A stretch of 64,000 nucleotides of DNA from Planotetraspora thailandica (GCF_016863335.1 NZ_BOOR01000004.1:332457-396456), one strand, 5' to 3'. Shown: positions 1 through 8,299, numbered from the stretch's first letter. Made by a program: numbers and translations. The notes: a model not told the origin generated them from the sequence alone.

Positions 1-441
1 CAGCGCGAGGTCAGGTGCGTGGATCTCCCAGCTCGCGGTCAGCCCGGCCGCGGCTTCGGCGTTGAACACCGCCCGCAGGTTCGTGATCACCGACTCGGGC
101 GTGACGATCTCGCCTGGCCGCGGCTCGCCCATGTGGACGGCTCCCCAGCGCCCGAGGGCGAGCATGGCCGGTTCGAGTTCGTGGCCGACGGAGGTCAGCG
201 CGTAGAGGACGCCGCGCTGCGGCGCCGGCGCGATGCGGCGTTCGATGATGCCCGACTGCTCGAGTTCCTTGAGCCGGGTGGAGAGCACGTTCGTGGGAAT
301 GCCCGGCAACCCGTCGAGCAGGTCGGTGTAGCGGTGCGGCCGCACCGCGAGATCGCGCACGATCAGCAGCGCCCATCGTTCACCCACGAGCTCCAGCGCC
401 CGGGCCAGGCCGCAGTACTGCCCGTAATCACGACGCCTCAT
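1..441 (-). CDS. HxlR-family transcriptional regulator (3' end outside window)
   Basis: A winged-helix repressor or activator of the HxlR/YodB type, small cytosolic DNA-binding proteins that often respond to electrophiles. The reverse strand gives 147 codons from ATG at 441 running off the left edge without a stop. The N-terminus reads MRRRDYGQYCGLARALELVG, with the family's conserved Cys at residue 10, followed by the GERWALLIVRDL helix and the recognition region (PTNVLSTRLKELEQSGII). It is divergent from an NmrA-like reductase at 754, the usual arrangement of HxlR proteins and their targets. The family is clear; the inducer is unknown. Confidence 0.9.
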   Translation of the reverse strand, partial: MRRRDYGQYCGLARALELVGERWALLIVRDLAVRPHRYTDLLDGLPGIPTNVLSTRLKELEQSGIIERRIAPAPQRGVLYALTSVGHELEPAMLALGRWGAVHMGEPRPGEIVTPESVITNLRAVFNAEAAAGLTASWEIHAPDLAL

Positions 442-495
442 GCGTCGACCATAGCAAAATTTTAAACACACTGCTTGATTCGCTATAACCAGTTA

Positions 496-512
496 ACTTG
501 TAAAAATGAAGT
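496..512. promoter_or_regulatory. Possible HxlR operator in AT-rich divergent promoter
   Basis: An AT-rich island (about 455-512) lies just upstream of the HxlR start. It contains ACTT-GTAAAAATG-AAGT, a 4-bp inverted repeat with 9-nt spacing, next to AGTTAAC. HxlR-type sites are short AT-rich dyads, so this is a plausible operator, but it is inferred from base composition and position only. Confidence 0.3.
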
Positions 513-561
513 ATGCCTCCTATGGTCGCTGCCATGGCCGAACAGACCCGGACGAAGCCGG

Positions 562-726
562 GTGCTCAACGCGTACGTGATGTTGATGTCTACGCAGTTG
601 GTGCCGTTCGGCCGTCTCGCCGACAAGGTCGGCTGCAAGCGGATGTTCACGCCGGCCGGCCTCCTGTGCGCGGTGGCCCCTGGGGTGGCGGCCGTACCGG
701 GCTGCACGTCACCGCGATCCCGCTGA
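562..726 (+). pseudogene. DHA2-type MFS transporter fragment
   Basis: In the 312-bp gap between the HxlR gene and the reductase, one frame encodes VLNAYVMLMSTQLVPFGRLA followed by DKVGCKRMF. This is the helix 2 and motif A region (GRLADxxGxKRxF) of DHA2/EmrB-type multidrug exporters. Helix 1 is missing upstream, and after about 45 residues the similarity ends and a stop follows at 724. No downstream transporter sequence continues it. I read it as a remnant of a pump once controlled by the HxlR gene, since degraded. It is not an expressed protein of recognisable function. Confidence 0.6.
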
Positions 727-753
727 AGACGACAACGAAAGGAAGAGGATCAC

Positions 754-1668
754 ATGTCCTCGTCAGCCAGAAGCAAGACCGTCCTCGTCTCAGGAGCGAC
801 CGGTGACACCGGGCGAGCGACCGTCCGGGAGTCCATCGCCCTCGGCCTCAATGTCAGGGCCCTCGTGCACAGCATCGACGCCCGCTCCCAGGCCCTTGCC
901 GACCAGGGAGCCGAGGTTGTCGTCGGAGACTTCCACGACCCCAACACCCTTCGCCCGGCCATGGAGGGCATTGACGCGGCATATCTGTGCTATCCGGTTC
1001 GGCCGGGGCTCATCCACGCGACCGTCAACTTCGCCCAGGCCGCCAAGGAGACGGGCGTCGAGACGGTCCTCAACTGCTCCCAAAGGTCCGCGAACCGTGA
1101 GTCCACCAGCCCGTCGTGCCGCGACACCTTCATCTCCGAACAGGTGCTCAACTGGTCCGGACTGAACGTCATCCACCTCCGCCCGACCCTCTTCCTCGAG
1201 TGGTTCCAGTACTTCTGGATACTGCCCAAGCTGCGGGAGGGCGTCCTGTGGATGCCGGTGGGCAAGGGCACCAGTTCCCCCGTCGCCGCCGAGGACCAGG
1301 GGCGCGCCATCGCCGCGCTGCTCCTGCACCCCGAGGAACACATCGGCACGACCATCCCCCTCTCCGGCCCTGTCGAGATGGATCACCAGCAGATGGCGGC
1401 CGAACTCTCCGAGGCCCTGGGCAGGAAGATCGTCTACCAGAACCCGCCCATGGAGGAGTTCGTCGCATACCTCAAGAACGTCGGCGTTCCCACCTACGGC
1501 GTCCAACACATCGCCGGCGCAATGCTCGACTACCAGAACGGCCGTATGTCGGGCGCCGACGACAACATCGAAAAGCTCACCGGCCGACGCTCGATGACCG
1601 TCGGTGAGTACGCCCGCGCCCACGCCGACCTCCTCAACGGCGTCAGGTCTGACCTGGTGGGTCCGTGA
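754..1668 (+). CDS. NmrA-like NAD(P)-binding reductase
   Basis: A 304-residue atypical short-chain dehydrogenase of the NmrA/NAD(P)H-binding type (azoreductase and quinone-reductase-like relatives). The dinucleotide-binding loop GATGDTG is at residues 14-20, right after the first beta strand, and a typical mid-domain (VLNCSQRSANRE) follows. The classical YxxxK pair is not evident, as usual in this group. Start ATG 754 is preceded by AGGAAGAGG. It is the likely target of the divergent HxlR regulator, and its stop overlaps the GTG start of the following MFS gene, so the two are translationally coupled. The substrate cannot be read from sequence. Confidence 0.8.
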   Translation: MSSSARSKTVLVSGATGDTGRATVRESIALGLNVRALVHSIDARSQALADQGAEVVVGDFHDPNTLRPAMEGIDAAYLCYPVRPGLIHATVNFAQAAKETGVETVLNCSQRSANRESTSPSCRDTFISEQVLNWSGLNVIHLRPTLFLEWFQYFWILPKLREGVLWMPVGKGTSSPVAAEDQGRAIAALLLHPEEHIGTTIPLSGPVEMDHQQMAAELSEALGRKIVYQNPPMEEFVAYLKNVGVPTYGVQHIAGAMLDYQNGRMSGADDNIEKLTGRRSMTVGEYARAHADLLNGVRSDLVGP

Positions 1669-2936
1669 CCGGTCCAAATATGCGCGGGGTGCTTTCCGCC
1701 TCCGATGGCCGGCGAGCGCGAAGCTCGTCCGCACGCTCGCCGCACCTGCCGCGCACCGTCGGCTTCGTCGGCATCTCGGCAGCGATGGTGGCGATCCTCG
1801 TCGCAGCCGGCGCGCCGACGCCGCTCCTCCCGATCTACGAGAAGAACTGGGGCCTCGCACCGTGGGAACTGACCCTCGCGTTCGGCGTCTACGCCATCGC
1901 GCTCTTGGTCGCGATCCTCGTGATCGGATCGCTGTCTGACCACATCGGCCGGCGCCCGCTCATGATCGCAGCGCTCGCGCTCGATCTGACGGCGATGCTG
2001 GTGTTCCTGTTCGCGTCCTCGATCGGCTGGCTCATCGCCGCCCGCATCGTCCAAGGAGTCGCCACGGGAACGGCCTCCAGCTCGCTCAGCGCAGCGGTCG
2101 TGGAACTCGCTCCCGAGCGTCACAAGAAGCTCGGCGCCCTGATGACCAGCATGGCGCCCTTGGCGGGCCTGGGCATCGGATCGCTCTTCGCGGGCATCCT
2201 CGCCCAGCTCGTCTCCGACCCCGCGTTCACGGTCTGGCTCGTTCTCGTCGTCGTCATGGCCATCGGAACCGTCTTCACCGTGTTCACCCCGGAGACGTCG
2301 TCTCGCAAGCCGGGCGCGTTGGCGTCACTGGTCCCGCGCGTCTCGGTGCCGCCCCAGGTGCGCGGCCTCTTCGCATCGACCCTGCCCGGGACGATCAGTG
2401 CGTTCATGACGATGGCGCTGTTCCTGAGCCTCGTCCCCATCGTGCTGGGTGCCGTGTTCGCGGTAAGAAGCCCAATCGTCGGCGCTTTGGCCGCGTTCGT
2501 CACCTTCGGAGTCGGAACCGTGGCATCGGCAGTCACGACCGGGGTGCGGCCTCACCGCTTGAGGCTTCTCGGGGCCGGTGCGGTAACCCTCGGGGCGATC
2601 CTGTTCATCGGGAGTGTCGGTGCCGGAGCGCTGCCTCTCCTGTGGGCTGCCGCCGTGTTCGGCGGGGCCGGGCTCGGTGCGTCATTCGCGGGCACGACCC
2701 GAGGACTCGTGCCCGAGGTGAAAGCCCACGACCGCGCAGGGCTGTTCGCGGCGATCTACCTCACGGGTTATCTCGCCATGGGTGTCCCCGCGATCATCGC
2801 GGGCCAGTTCGTCGGAAGCGTCGGAGTGACGTCCATGGCAGTCGGCTTCGGGATCGTCATCGCGATCGTGGCCATGGTCGGTGTGGTCGTCACCGGCACG
2901 CACACGGCGCGGCGCCGAAAGGCCCACGCGGCGTAG
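1665..2936 (+). CDS. MFS transporter
   Basis: A 423-residue major facilitator superfamily permease with about 12 hydrophobic helices. Motif A (GSLSDHIGRRP) lies between helices 2 and 3, near residues 88-98, and the helix 4 motif is ARIVQGVATG. An N-terminal stretch of about 30 Arg/Ser-rich residues precedes helix 1. The GTG start at 1665 overlaps the reductase stop (GTGA); an in-frame ATG at 1680 is the alternative. Coupling to the reductase suggests export of a toxic small molecule, but the substrate is unknown. A strong hairpin at 3005-3037 follows. Confidence 0.85.
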   Translation: MTGPNMRGVLSASDGRRARSSSARSPHLPRTVGFVGISAAMVAILVAAGAPTPLLPIYEKNWGLAPWELTLAFGVYAIALLVAILVIGSLSDHIGRRPLMIAALALDLTAMLVFLFASSIGWLIAARIVQGVATGTASSSLSAAVVELAPERHKKLGALMTSMAPLAGLGIGSLFAGILAQLVSDPAFTVWLVLVVVMAIGTVFTVFTPETSSRKPGALASLVPRVSVPPQVRGLFASTLPGTISAFMTMALFLSLVPIVLGAVFAVRSPIVGALAAFVTFGVGTVASAVTTGVRPHRLRLLGAGAVTLGAILFIGSVGAGALPLLWAAAVFGGAGLGASFAGTTRGLVPEVKAHDRAGLFAAIYLTGYLAMGVPAIIAGQFVGSVGVTSMAVGFGIVIAIVAMVGVVVTGTHTARRRKAHAA

Positions 2937-3004
2937 AGCCGACCTTCTCGCCCAGCCCGTCACCGCCCTGTACCCGGCTCTCTCAGCGCGATAGCCAGGC
3001 AGCA

Positions 3005-3037
3005 GCCCGGTGTGGTCGCATGGCGATCACACCGGGC
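3005..3037 (+). terminator. Rho-independent-type hairpin after MFS gene
   Basis: A perfect 10-bp stem, GCCCGGTGTG (3005-3014) with CACACCGGGC (3028-3037), is extended inward by a G-U pair and TCGC/GCGA around an ATG loop. There is no U tract, as is common in actinomycetes. It argues against any translation start upstream of 3037 for the next gene. Confidence 0.65.
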
Positions 3038-3104
3038 CGCCCTGCAACATCAGGTGGTCGTCCGGCCGCTTATTCGGTTGCCCGGCGCGGCCGGCAGTGA
3101 TCGC

Positions 3105-3638
3105 ATGGTTTCCATGCTGGGTTTGGCGGATCTCAGTGACGAACGCGTGGTGGAAGCTCTTGGCAGCGCGCCTCGGACCAGTTCGGCCTACCGCCACCTG
3201 CTCAACCGCGGCCCAGCGGCCGTCCCGGCGATCCGGGCGGGTCTGCGCCACCTCGACCCTGTGGTCCGCGAGCAGTGCTGCAAGCTGCTCGACCACCTCC
3301 TGGTGGAGGACGCGGTCGACGAAATGATCGCCATGCTGGACGACCCGGTCCCGTCGGTCCGGGTGGCTGCGGTGCACGCGCTGTCCTGTGACCGCTGCAA
3401 GACCGATGCGTGCCGGCCCGCTGAGGCCTTGGTGTTGGCGCCGGGCCTACGCCTGCTGCGTCACGACCCTGATGCCCACGTGCGGGCCATGGCGGTGGAA
3501 CTGGTCGGGCGCTTCGTGCACACAAGCGTGGAGGCTGAGGCCGCTCTCATGCGAGCCCGCCAGGCCGACCCGTCTACCGCCGTACGCAAGAAGTCCGGCT
3601 GGTACGCGCCGGGCGGCACCATCTATCGCCGCACCTGA
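3105..3638 (+). CDS. HEAT-repeat protein
   Basis: A 177-residue soluble protein made of three to four HEAT-like helical pairs. Recurrent units are AVPAIRAGLRHLDPVVREQC, a DDPVPSVRVAAVHAL unit and a HDPDAHVRAMAVELVGR unit, each with the D-x-x-V-R turn. Such arrays bind proteins or act as phycobilin-lyase-like scaffolds; nothing here fixes the partner. I chose ATG 3105 because earlier in-frame starts fall inside the terminator hairpin. The C-terminus (KKSGWYAPGGTIYRRT) is not repeat-like. It is isolated, with no operon partners. Confidence 0.65.
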   Translation: MVSMLGLADLSDERVVEALGSAPRTSSAYRHLLNRGPAAVPAIRAGLRHLDPVVREQCCKLLDHLLVEDAVDEMIAMLDDPVPSVRVAAVHALSCDRCKTDACRPAEALVLAPGLRLLRHDPDAHVRAMAVELVGRFVHTSVEAEAALMRARQADPSTAVRKKSGWYAPGGTIYRRT

Positions 3639-3671
3639 GGGCTGTCGCCGGCCACACCGTCCCGCAACCGA

Positions 3672-3720
3672 TGGTTGCACAACCACTGATTTCGCACTAG
3701 CGTGATGCGCAACCAAACAT
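3672..3720 (+). promoter_or_regulatory. Probable ArsR operator upstream of SRPBCC operon
   Basis: TGGTTG-CA-CAACCA (3672-3685) is a perfect 6-bp inverted repeat. A second CAACCA half-site at 3710-3715 is followed by an imperfect partner (TTGCAC). They lie 30-75 nt before the first SRPBCC start and fit autoregulation by the ArsR protein encoded in the same operon. Confidence 0.5.
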
Positions 3721-3744
3721 TGCACATGGAGAAGAGCGCAGAAC

Positions 3745-4197
3745 ATGGAGTACGGCAGCATCGAACGCGAGATCCACGTCGACGCCTCGCCCGAGGTGGT
3801 CTTCGAGGTCGTCAGCCGCCCTGAGCACATCTCGCAATGGTGGACCGACGACGCCGACGTCGAAGCGACCCCTGGCGCCGTCGGTGAGCTTGTCTGGGGC
3901 GACAGGGCAGAGGTCGTCCCGATCGCCGTGGTGAAGGCCGAGCCGCCTCGATTGTTCTCGTTCCGCTGGTGCCATCCCGACGGCAAGGTCGACGACTCCG
4001 CCGACTCACTGCTGGTCACCTTCGAGCTCACCCCGTCGGGCACGGGCACAAGGATTCGGCTCACCGAGACCGGATTCCGGGAGATGGGCTGGGAGGCCGC
4101 GAAGTTGGAGGAGCAGTACCGCGACCACAGTGTCGGCTGGGACACCTTCGTTCCCCGGCTCGGGGAGTACGTCGCGCGGCTGGTGTCGACCCCGTGA
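3745..4197 (+). CDS. SRPBCC (AHSA1-like) domain protein 1
   Basis: A 150-residue single-domain START/SRPBCC protein of the AHSA1 group. It has the opening strand EREIHVDASPEVVFEVVSRP, the HISQWW turn typical of this group, and the C-terminal helix (HSVGWDTFVPRLGEYVARL) that closes the ligand cavity. It probably binds a small hydrophobic ligand. It is the first gene of a three-gene operon. Its last codons overlap the GTG start of an ArsR regulator, the common SRPBCC-ArsR pairing in actinobacteria. The ligand is unknown. Confidence 0.85.
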   Translation: MEYGSIEREIHVDASPEVVFEVVSRPEHISQWWTDDADVEATPGAVGELVWGDRAEVVPIAVVKAEPPRLFSFRWCHPDGKVDDSADSLLVTFELTPSGTGTRIRLTETGFREMGWEAAKLEEQYRDHSVGWDTFVPRLGEYVARLVSTP

Positions 4198-4547
4198 CCG
4201 CCGCCGTCGACGACGACCTGTGGTCCGCGGTCGGGGACCCGACCCGGCGGCGGATGCTCGACCTCCTCCTGGCGAACGGCGATGGCACCGCCACCAGCCT
4301 CAGCGAGCAGCTGCCCGTGACACGGCAGGCAATCGCGAAACATCTCGCCGTACTCGACCGCGTCGGCCTGGTGCACGCGTCACCGGCCGGGCGAGAGAGG
4401 AGGTACCGGGTGGACGAGGCGCAACTTGCTCGCGCGGTCGCTCAGTTGTCCTCCGTGGGGGCGGCGTGGGACGCCAGACTCCGGCGCATCAAGCAGATCG
4501 CCGAGGCGATTCAGCGCGGCAAAGACCAGCACGGCACCCAACAGTGA
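4194..4547 (+). CDS. ArsR-family transcriptional regulator
   Basis: A 117-residue winged-helix regulator. DLWSAVGDPTRRRMLDLLL begins the domain, and the recognition helix is LPVTRQAIAKHLAVLDRVGL. There is no Cys cluster, so it is not a metal sensor of the classical ArsR type. The GTG start at 4194 overlaps the stop of the upstream SRPBCC gene (GTGA), giving translational coupling. It probably represses its own operon through the CAACCA repeats at 3672-3715. Confidence 0.88.
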   Translation: MTAAVDDDLWSAVGDPTRRRMLDLLLANGDGTATSLSEQLPVTRQAIAKHLAVLDRVGLVHASPAGRERRYRVDEAQLARAVAQLSSVGAAWDARLRRIKQIAEAIQRGKDQHGTQQ

Positions 4548-4573
4548 ATTCAGACGAGAAGGAGGAATCGAAG

Positions 4574-5017
4574 ATGGTGGACATTCTGCACAGGGTGGGA
4601 ATCAAGTCGTCGGTGACCGACGTCTACGCGGCCTTGACCACCACCGAGGGTCTCGCCGGCTGGTGGGCGACCAACACGCAAGGCGAAGGCGACGACCTCG
4701 GCGGCGTGCTCCGATTCCGGTTCGATGCCGGCGGATTCGACATGAAGGTCCTTGAGCTTCACCCAGGCAGGCGCGTGCTGTGGGAGGTGGTCGACGGACC
4801 CGAGGAATGGATCGGCACGCACGTGGACTGGAACCTCGATCAGGTCGACGACTACACCATCGTTCTCTTCAAGCACGAAGGCTGGAAGGAGCCGGTGGAA
4901 TTCATGCACCACTGCAGCACCAAGTGGGGAGTCTTTCTGATGAGCCTCAAGTCGCTGATCGAGACCGGGAAGGGCGCTCCCGATCCCCACGATGTCAAGA
5001 TCGACAACTGGAACTGA
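4574..5017 (+). CDS. SRPBCC domain protein 2
   Basis: A 147-residue second SRPBCC/AHSA1-like domain protein in the same operon as the first and the ArsR gene. The N-terminus reads MVDILHRVGIKSSVTDVYAA, then GLAGWWATNT (the GWW turn corresponds to QWW in the first copy) and VLWEVVDGPEEWIGTHVDW. Start ATG 4574 is preceded by GGAGGA about 8 nt upstream. The copies are divergent enough to bind different ligands or form a heteromer. The ligand is unknown. Confidence 0.83.
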   Translation: MVDILHRVGIKSSVTDVYAALTTTEGLAGWWATNTQGEGDDLGGVLRFRFDAGGFDMKVLELHPGRRVLWEVVDGPEEWIGTHVDWNLDQVDDYTIVLFKHEGWKEPVEFMHHCSTKWGVFLMSLKSLIETGKGAPDPHDVKIDNWN

Positions 5018-5077
5018 CGTCTCGCCGGTCCCGATCAAGGCACCGCCGTACACGAAACCGATTCTGGACAGGCAGTC

Positions 5078-5464
5078 ATGACCAGGGAACACATCCACAC
5101 CAGCGACGCACCCGCACCCGGGGGCGCATACTCACAGGCCGTCGTCGCGGGCGGCTTCCTCTACACCGCCGGCACGGGACCACACGATCCCGCCACGGGG
5201 GAGGTCGTCGGCGACACCGTCGCCGAGCAGACGCGACAGGTGCTGCGCAACCTCGGCGCCCTGCTCGCCGCGCGCGGGCTCGACTTCTCCGACGTCGTCA
5301 AGGTGACGGCGCATCTCCAGGACCTGCACCGCGACTACGAGGCCTACAACGCCGTCTACGAGCGAACGTTGTCCGCTCCGTATCCGGCGCGGACCACGGT
5401 CGGCTCGACCCTGGACCACAAACTCGTCGAGATCGACATGGTGGCCGTGCTGCGCTCCGAATGA
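5078..5464 (+). CDS. RidA family (YjgF/YER057c/UK114) protein
   Basis: A 128-residue Rid-type protein. RidA proteins are trimers that hydrolyse reactive enamine/imine intermediates released by PLP enzymes. GGAYSQAVVAGGFLYTAG gives the N-terminal strand with its conserved Ser and Tyr, and the catalytic Arg is R105 within YPARTTVG. The rest of the core (EQTRQVLRNLGALL) is standard. It sits 60 bp after the SRPBCC operon with no recognisable promoter in between, so it may be read through. It may equally be one of the catabolic Rid2/3 subfamilies. Confidence 0.88.
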   Translation: MTREHIHTSDAPAPGGAYSQAVVAGGFLYTAGTGPHDPATGEVVGDTVAEQTRQVLRNLGALLAARGLDFSDVVKVTAHLQDLHRDYEAYNAVYERTLSAPYPARTTVGSTLDHKLVEIDMVAVLRSE

Positions 5465-5650
5465 CCACGTCGGCGTGCGCGTCCGCCACGAGGGTGGTCC
5501 GGGCGCGCTCGGCCTCACCGCCCCGCATGGATAATGCACTGGCGGCGAGGACTCCTCACCGCGCCCGGTTCGGCGATTCGCCGGTGCCGGTAGGGCTGTG
5601 AGCGACTCTGCGATCATCGGTGAGGGAGATCGCCGACAGGAGGAGCGCGG

Positions 5651-6829
5651 ATGGGTTCGAATCTCGTGCCGCACGACGAGGACGGCGGAACGCTGCGCCG
5701 GGCGAGCATCACCGCCGGGCGGATGCTCGTGGTGATCGCGTTCGCCGGGGTGATCCTGTGGTTGCTCTACGTCGTCCGGGCGGTGGTCATACCCGTCGTG
5801 TTCGCCGTGTTCATCTCCGCGGTGCTGCTGCCTCCGGCTCGCTGGCTCAGGTCGCGCGGGCTCAACCATGCGCTGTCCACCGCCATCGCGTGTTTCGGCG
5901 GCCTCGCCTTCGTCGCCGGGCTGTTCGCCCTTGTCGTGCCGCCCACGGTGAGCGGTCTGTCCGAGCTCGGAGCCAGCATCGGCAAGGTGACCGCCAACCT
6001 GCAGTCGCTGGCCGCGTCCATCGGCCTCGACGAGGCCAGGCTCGCGCAGATGATCGACCAGATCCGCGAGCACATCAGCCAGCAGGGCGGTCAGATCGCC
6101 TCAGGTGCCCTCGCCGGGGCGCGCACGGTCGGTGAGATCATCGTCGGCGTGGTCTTGGCCTTCATCCTGGCCATCTACCTGGTCCACGGCGGCGACCGGC
6201 TGGCCGGATGGATCACCGACCTCTTCCCCCGGCACCGGGAGCACATCATGTCCACGGGCCATGTGGTCTTCGACGTGGTGGGCCGCTACATCCGCGGTGT
6301 GGCGATCGTCGGTTTCGTCGACGCCTTCTTCATCGGTAGCTCACTCTGGATCCTGGGCGTGCCCATCGCGCTGCCGCTTGCCGTACTGACCTTCGTCGGG
6401 GCCTTCCTCCCTGTCGTCGGCGCGTTCGTGGCCGGGCTACTCGCGGCCGTGGTGGCGTTCGTCGCCAAGGGCTGGCTGGTGGCGCTGATCGTGGTCGCCG
6501 TCACCGTTCTGGTCCAGCAACTCGAAGGGCACGTGCTGGCTCCTCAGATCTACGGCCGGGCCCTCGAACTGCCTGGAGCGGTCATCCTCGTCGCCATCGC
6601 CGTCGGCAGCGTCGTCGCCGGCATCATCGGGGCCTTCCTCGCCGCGCCTGTGGCCTCGGTCATCGTGGCGGTCATCCGCTCCCGGCAAGGACACGCCCCC
6701 GCCACCGCCCCGCCACAACCGCCGCCGCCAAAAGGCCCGACTCCGCCTGCACCGGCCCCGCCGTCGACCCCCGCGCCTCCGTCAAGCCCGGCACCGCCGT
6801 CAGGTCCGGCCCGACCGGCGACGCCCTGA
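5651..6829 (+). CDS. AI-2E family transporter (UPF0118/PerM type)
   Basis: A 392-residue polytopic membrane protein of the AI-2E transporter family. Two N-terminal helices (residues about 20-65), a soluble segment rich in QSLAASIGLDEARLAQMIDQ-like helices, then a C-terminal block of hydrophobic helices with FVGAFLPVVGAFVAG and LEGHVLAPQIYGRALELPG, a hallmark of the family. It ends in an unusual tail of about 40 residues made almost entirely of Pro, Ala, Ser and Thr, presumably cytoplasmic and disordered. AGGAGGAG precedes ATG 5651. The substrate is unknown; members export AI-2 or act as ion antiporters. Confidence 0.87.
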   Translation: MGSNLVPHDEDGGTLRRASITAGRMLVVIAFAGVILWLLYVVRAVVIPVVFAVFISAVLLPPARWLRSRGLNHALSTAIACFGGLAFVAGLFALVVPPTVSGLSELGASIGKVTANLQSLAASIGLDEARLAQMIDQIREHISQQGGQIASGALAGARTVGEIIVGVVLAFILAIYLVHGGDRLAGWITDLFPRHREHIMSTGHVVFDVVGRYIRGVAIVGFVDAFFIGSSLWILGVPIALPLAVLTFVGAFLPVVGAFVAGLLAAVVAFVAKGWLVALIVVAVTVLVQQLEGHVLAPQIYGRALELPGAVILVAIAVGSVVAGIIGAFLAAPVASVIVAVIRSRQGHAPATAPPQPPPPKGPTPPAPAPPSTPAPPSSPAPPSGPARPATP

Positions 6830-6890
6830 CGGAAATCGCGGATGGCCGCGTCCGTACGGCTCGCGATCACCCGCCGGACAGCCGAACTGA

Positions 6891-7757
6891 TCACGCGAAG
6901 CTTCGGGCGTTGAGGAGTCGTTCGGTTTCGCGCCACAGCCGGGCCCGGAGTTCGGGATCGTCGCCGGGCGGGGCGGGCTGGATTTGGCGGGTTCCGCGGA
7001 CGGTGTAGTAGCCGCCGGTGCGGCCGGCGAAGGCGGGGTCGGTGGCGAGGGCGACGATCAGGCCGGCGCCGCGGGCCGGGTCGCCGATCGACAACCGGGT
7101 GAGGATCTTCTCCAGGGCGGCGGCGAAGCGGAGCTCGCGGCCCAGGCCGGTGGTGTTGAAGCCGGGGTCCAGGCAGTTGGCGGTGACGGTGGTGCCGGCC
7201 AGGCGGCGGGCGAGTTCGAGCGTGAACATGATGTCGAGCAGCTTGGACTTGCCGTAGTGCTGCGATGATCCGCGTCCGGTGAACGGGACCGTCTCGACGA
7301 GGTCCTGCGGGAGCCGGAGGGTGCCGTGGCGGCGGGATGCCTGGGAGGCGACGTTGACGATCCTGGCGGCCGGGGCCCGGCGCAGGGCCGGCAGGAGTTC
7401 GCGGGTGAGGAGCCAGGGGGCGAGGTAGTTGACGGCGATCATCTCGGGGTGGCCGTCAGGCGTGGTGCGGGGTGTGAAGGCGTGGATGCCCGCGTTGTTG
7501 ATGAGCACGTCGACGTGGTCGTACCGCTCGGTGATCTCGCGGCCGATGCGCCGCACGTCGGCCAGGCGGGTGAAGTCGGCCAAGAACACCTCGATCCCCG
7601 CCTGAGGGGCGTGGGCGCGGATCTGCTCACGGGCCTGTTCGGCCTTGTCCGGGTCGCGGGCGGTGACCGCGAGGTGGGCGCCCCGCCGGGCGAGGTCGAG
7701 GGCGGCCAGACGGCCCAGGCCGCTGGTCGCGCCGGTGATGACGATGACGGACTTCAT
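6891..7757 (-). CDS. Short-chain dehydrogenase/reductase (MarR-linked)
   Basis: A 288-residue classical/retinol-dehydrogenase-like SDR. The cofactor loop TGATSGLG is at residues 8-15, the NNAG motif follows VDVLI, the catalytic Ser lies in NVASQAS and the YxxxK motif is YGKSK. It reduces or oxidises an unknown carbonyl/alcohol using NAD(P)H. It is divergent from a MarR gene across an inverted repeat (7776-7830) and is the likely regulated target. Confidence 0.88.
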   Translation of the reverse strand: MKSVIVITGATSGLGRLAALDLARRGAHLAVTARDPDKAEQAREQIRAHAPQAGIEVFLADFTRLADVRRIGREITERYDHVDVLINNAGIHAFTPRTTPDGHPEMIAVNYLAPWLLTRELLPALRRAPAARIVNVASQASRRHGTLRLPQDLVETVPFTGRGSSQHYGKSKLLDIMFTLELARRLAGTTVTANCLDPGFNTTGLGRELRFAAALEKILTRLSIGDPARGAGLIVALATDPAFAGRTGGYYTVRGTRQIQPAPPGDDPELRARLWRETERLLNARSFA

Positions 7758-7775
7758 GACGGTCCAGCCTTCAAA

Positions 7776-7830
7776 GTAGTTTGCATATGCCCATCACCTT
7801 AGGCAGCTATAGTTTGGATATGCAAACTAC
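7776..7830. promoter_or_regulatory. MarR operator pair and probable leaderless promoter
   Basis: GTAGTTTGCATAT (7776-7788) and ATATGCAAACTAC (7818-7830) are perfect 13-bp inverted copies 29 nt apart. The right copy also forms its own dyad, AGTTTG-GATATG-CAAACT (7811-7828). A TATAGT -10-like box (7808-7813) ends 6 nt before the ATG at 7820, the spacing expected if transcription starts at the ATG. Both divergent starts are covered, consistent with MarR control of itself and the SDR. Confidence 0.6.
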
Positions 7831-8284
7831 CTCGGAGGGCGGTAAGAGCAGCCGGCTCGAGCTCGAACTCGCGCTGGGCGAGCAGATCAACGCCCTGCTG
7901 AGCGCGACCCGGGCGCTGAGCGAACTCAGCGCCGCGCACTTCCACGCGGACCTGCAACCGGCCGCGTTCCACATCGCGCGCTGGCTGTACGCCTTCGGGC
8001 CCGCACGGCCCAGCGCCATCGCCGAAGCCGTCGGCATGGACCGCAGCTCCACCAGCACCCTGATCGGCAAGATGCGATCGCTCGACCTGCTGGACAGCTC
8101 GCCCGCCCCAGACGACCGGCGCAGCATCATCGTCGGGCTCAGCGAGCAGGGCCGCCGTCGGGTCGCGGCGACTCTGGAGGAACGAGGCAAGGAGTTCTAC
8201 GCCCGCATCCAGGACTGGTCCGAAGACGACCTCGCGCGCCTCACCGAACTGCTCGGACGGCTCACATCCGACCGGTCCACGTGA
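7820..8284 (+). CDS. MarR-family transcriptional regulator
   Basis: A 154-residue winged-helix regulator. It has an N-terminal dimerisation helix, the HTH (RPSAIAEAVGMDRSSTSTLI), then a wing with DDRRSIIVGLSEQGRRR and a C-terminal helix. I prefer ATG 7820 because a -10-like TATAGT ends just upstream and the operator covers this codon; ATG 7787 and TTG 7781 lie in frame further upstream. It is divergent from an SDR gene that it probably represses. The ligand is unknown. Confidence 0.88.
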   Translation: MQTTSEGGKSSRLELELALGEQINALLSATRALSELSAAHFHADLQPAAFHIARWLYAFGPARPSAIAEAVGMDRSSTSTLIGKMRSLDLLDSSPAPDDRRSIIVGLSEQGRRRVAATLEERGKEFYARIQDWSEDDLARLTELLGRLTSDRST

Positions 8285-8299
8285 CATCCGCTCAGCCGG

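Noticed and set aside
6700..6828. Pro-rich repeat resembling a minisatellite in the AI-2E gene
   Set aside because: It is in-frame Pro/Ala/Ser coding sequence of a C-terminal tail, not an exact tandem repeat.
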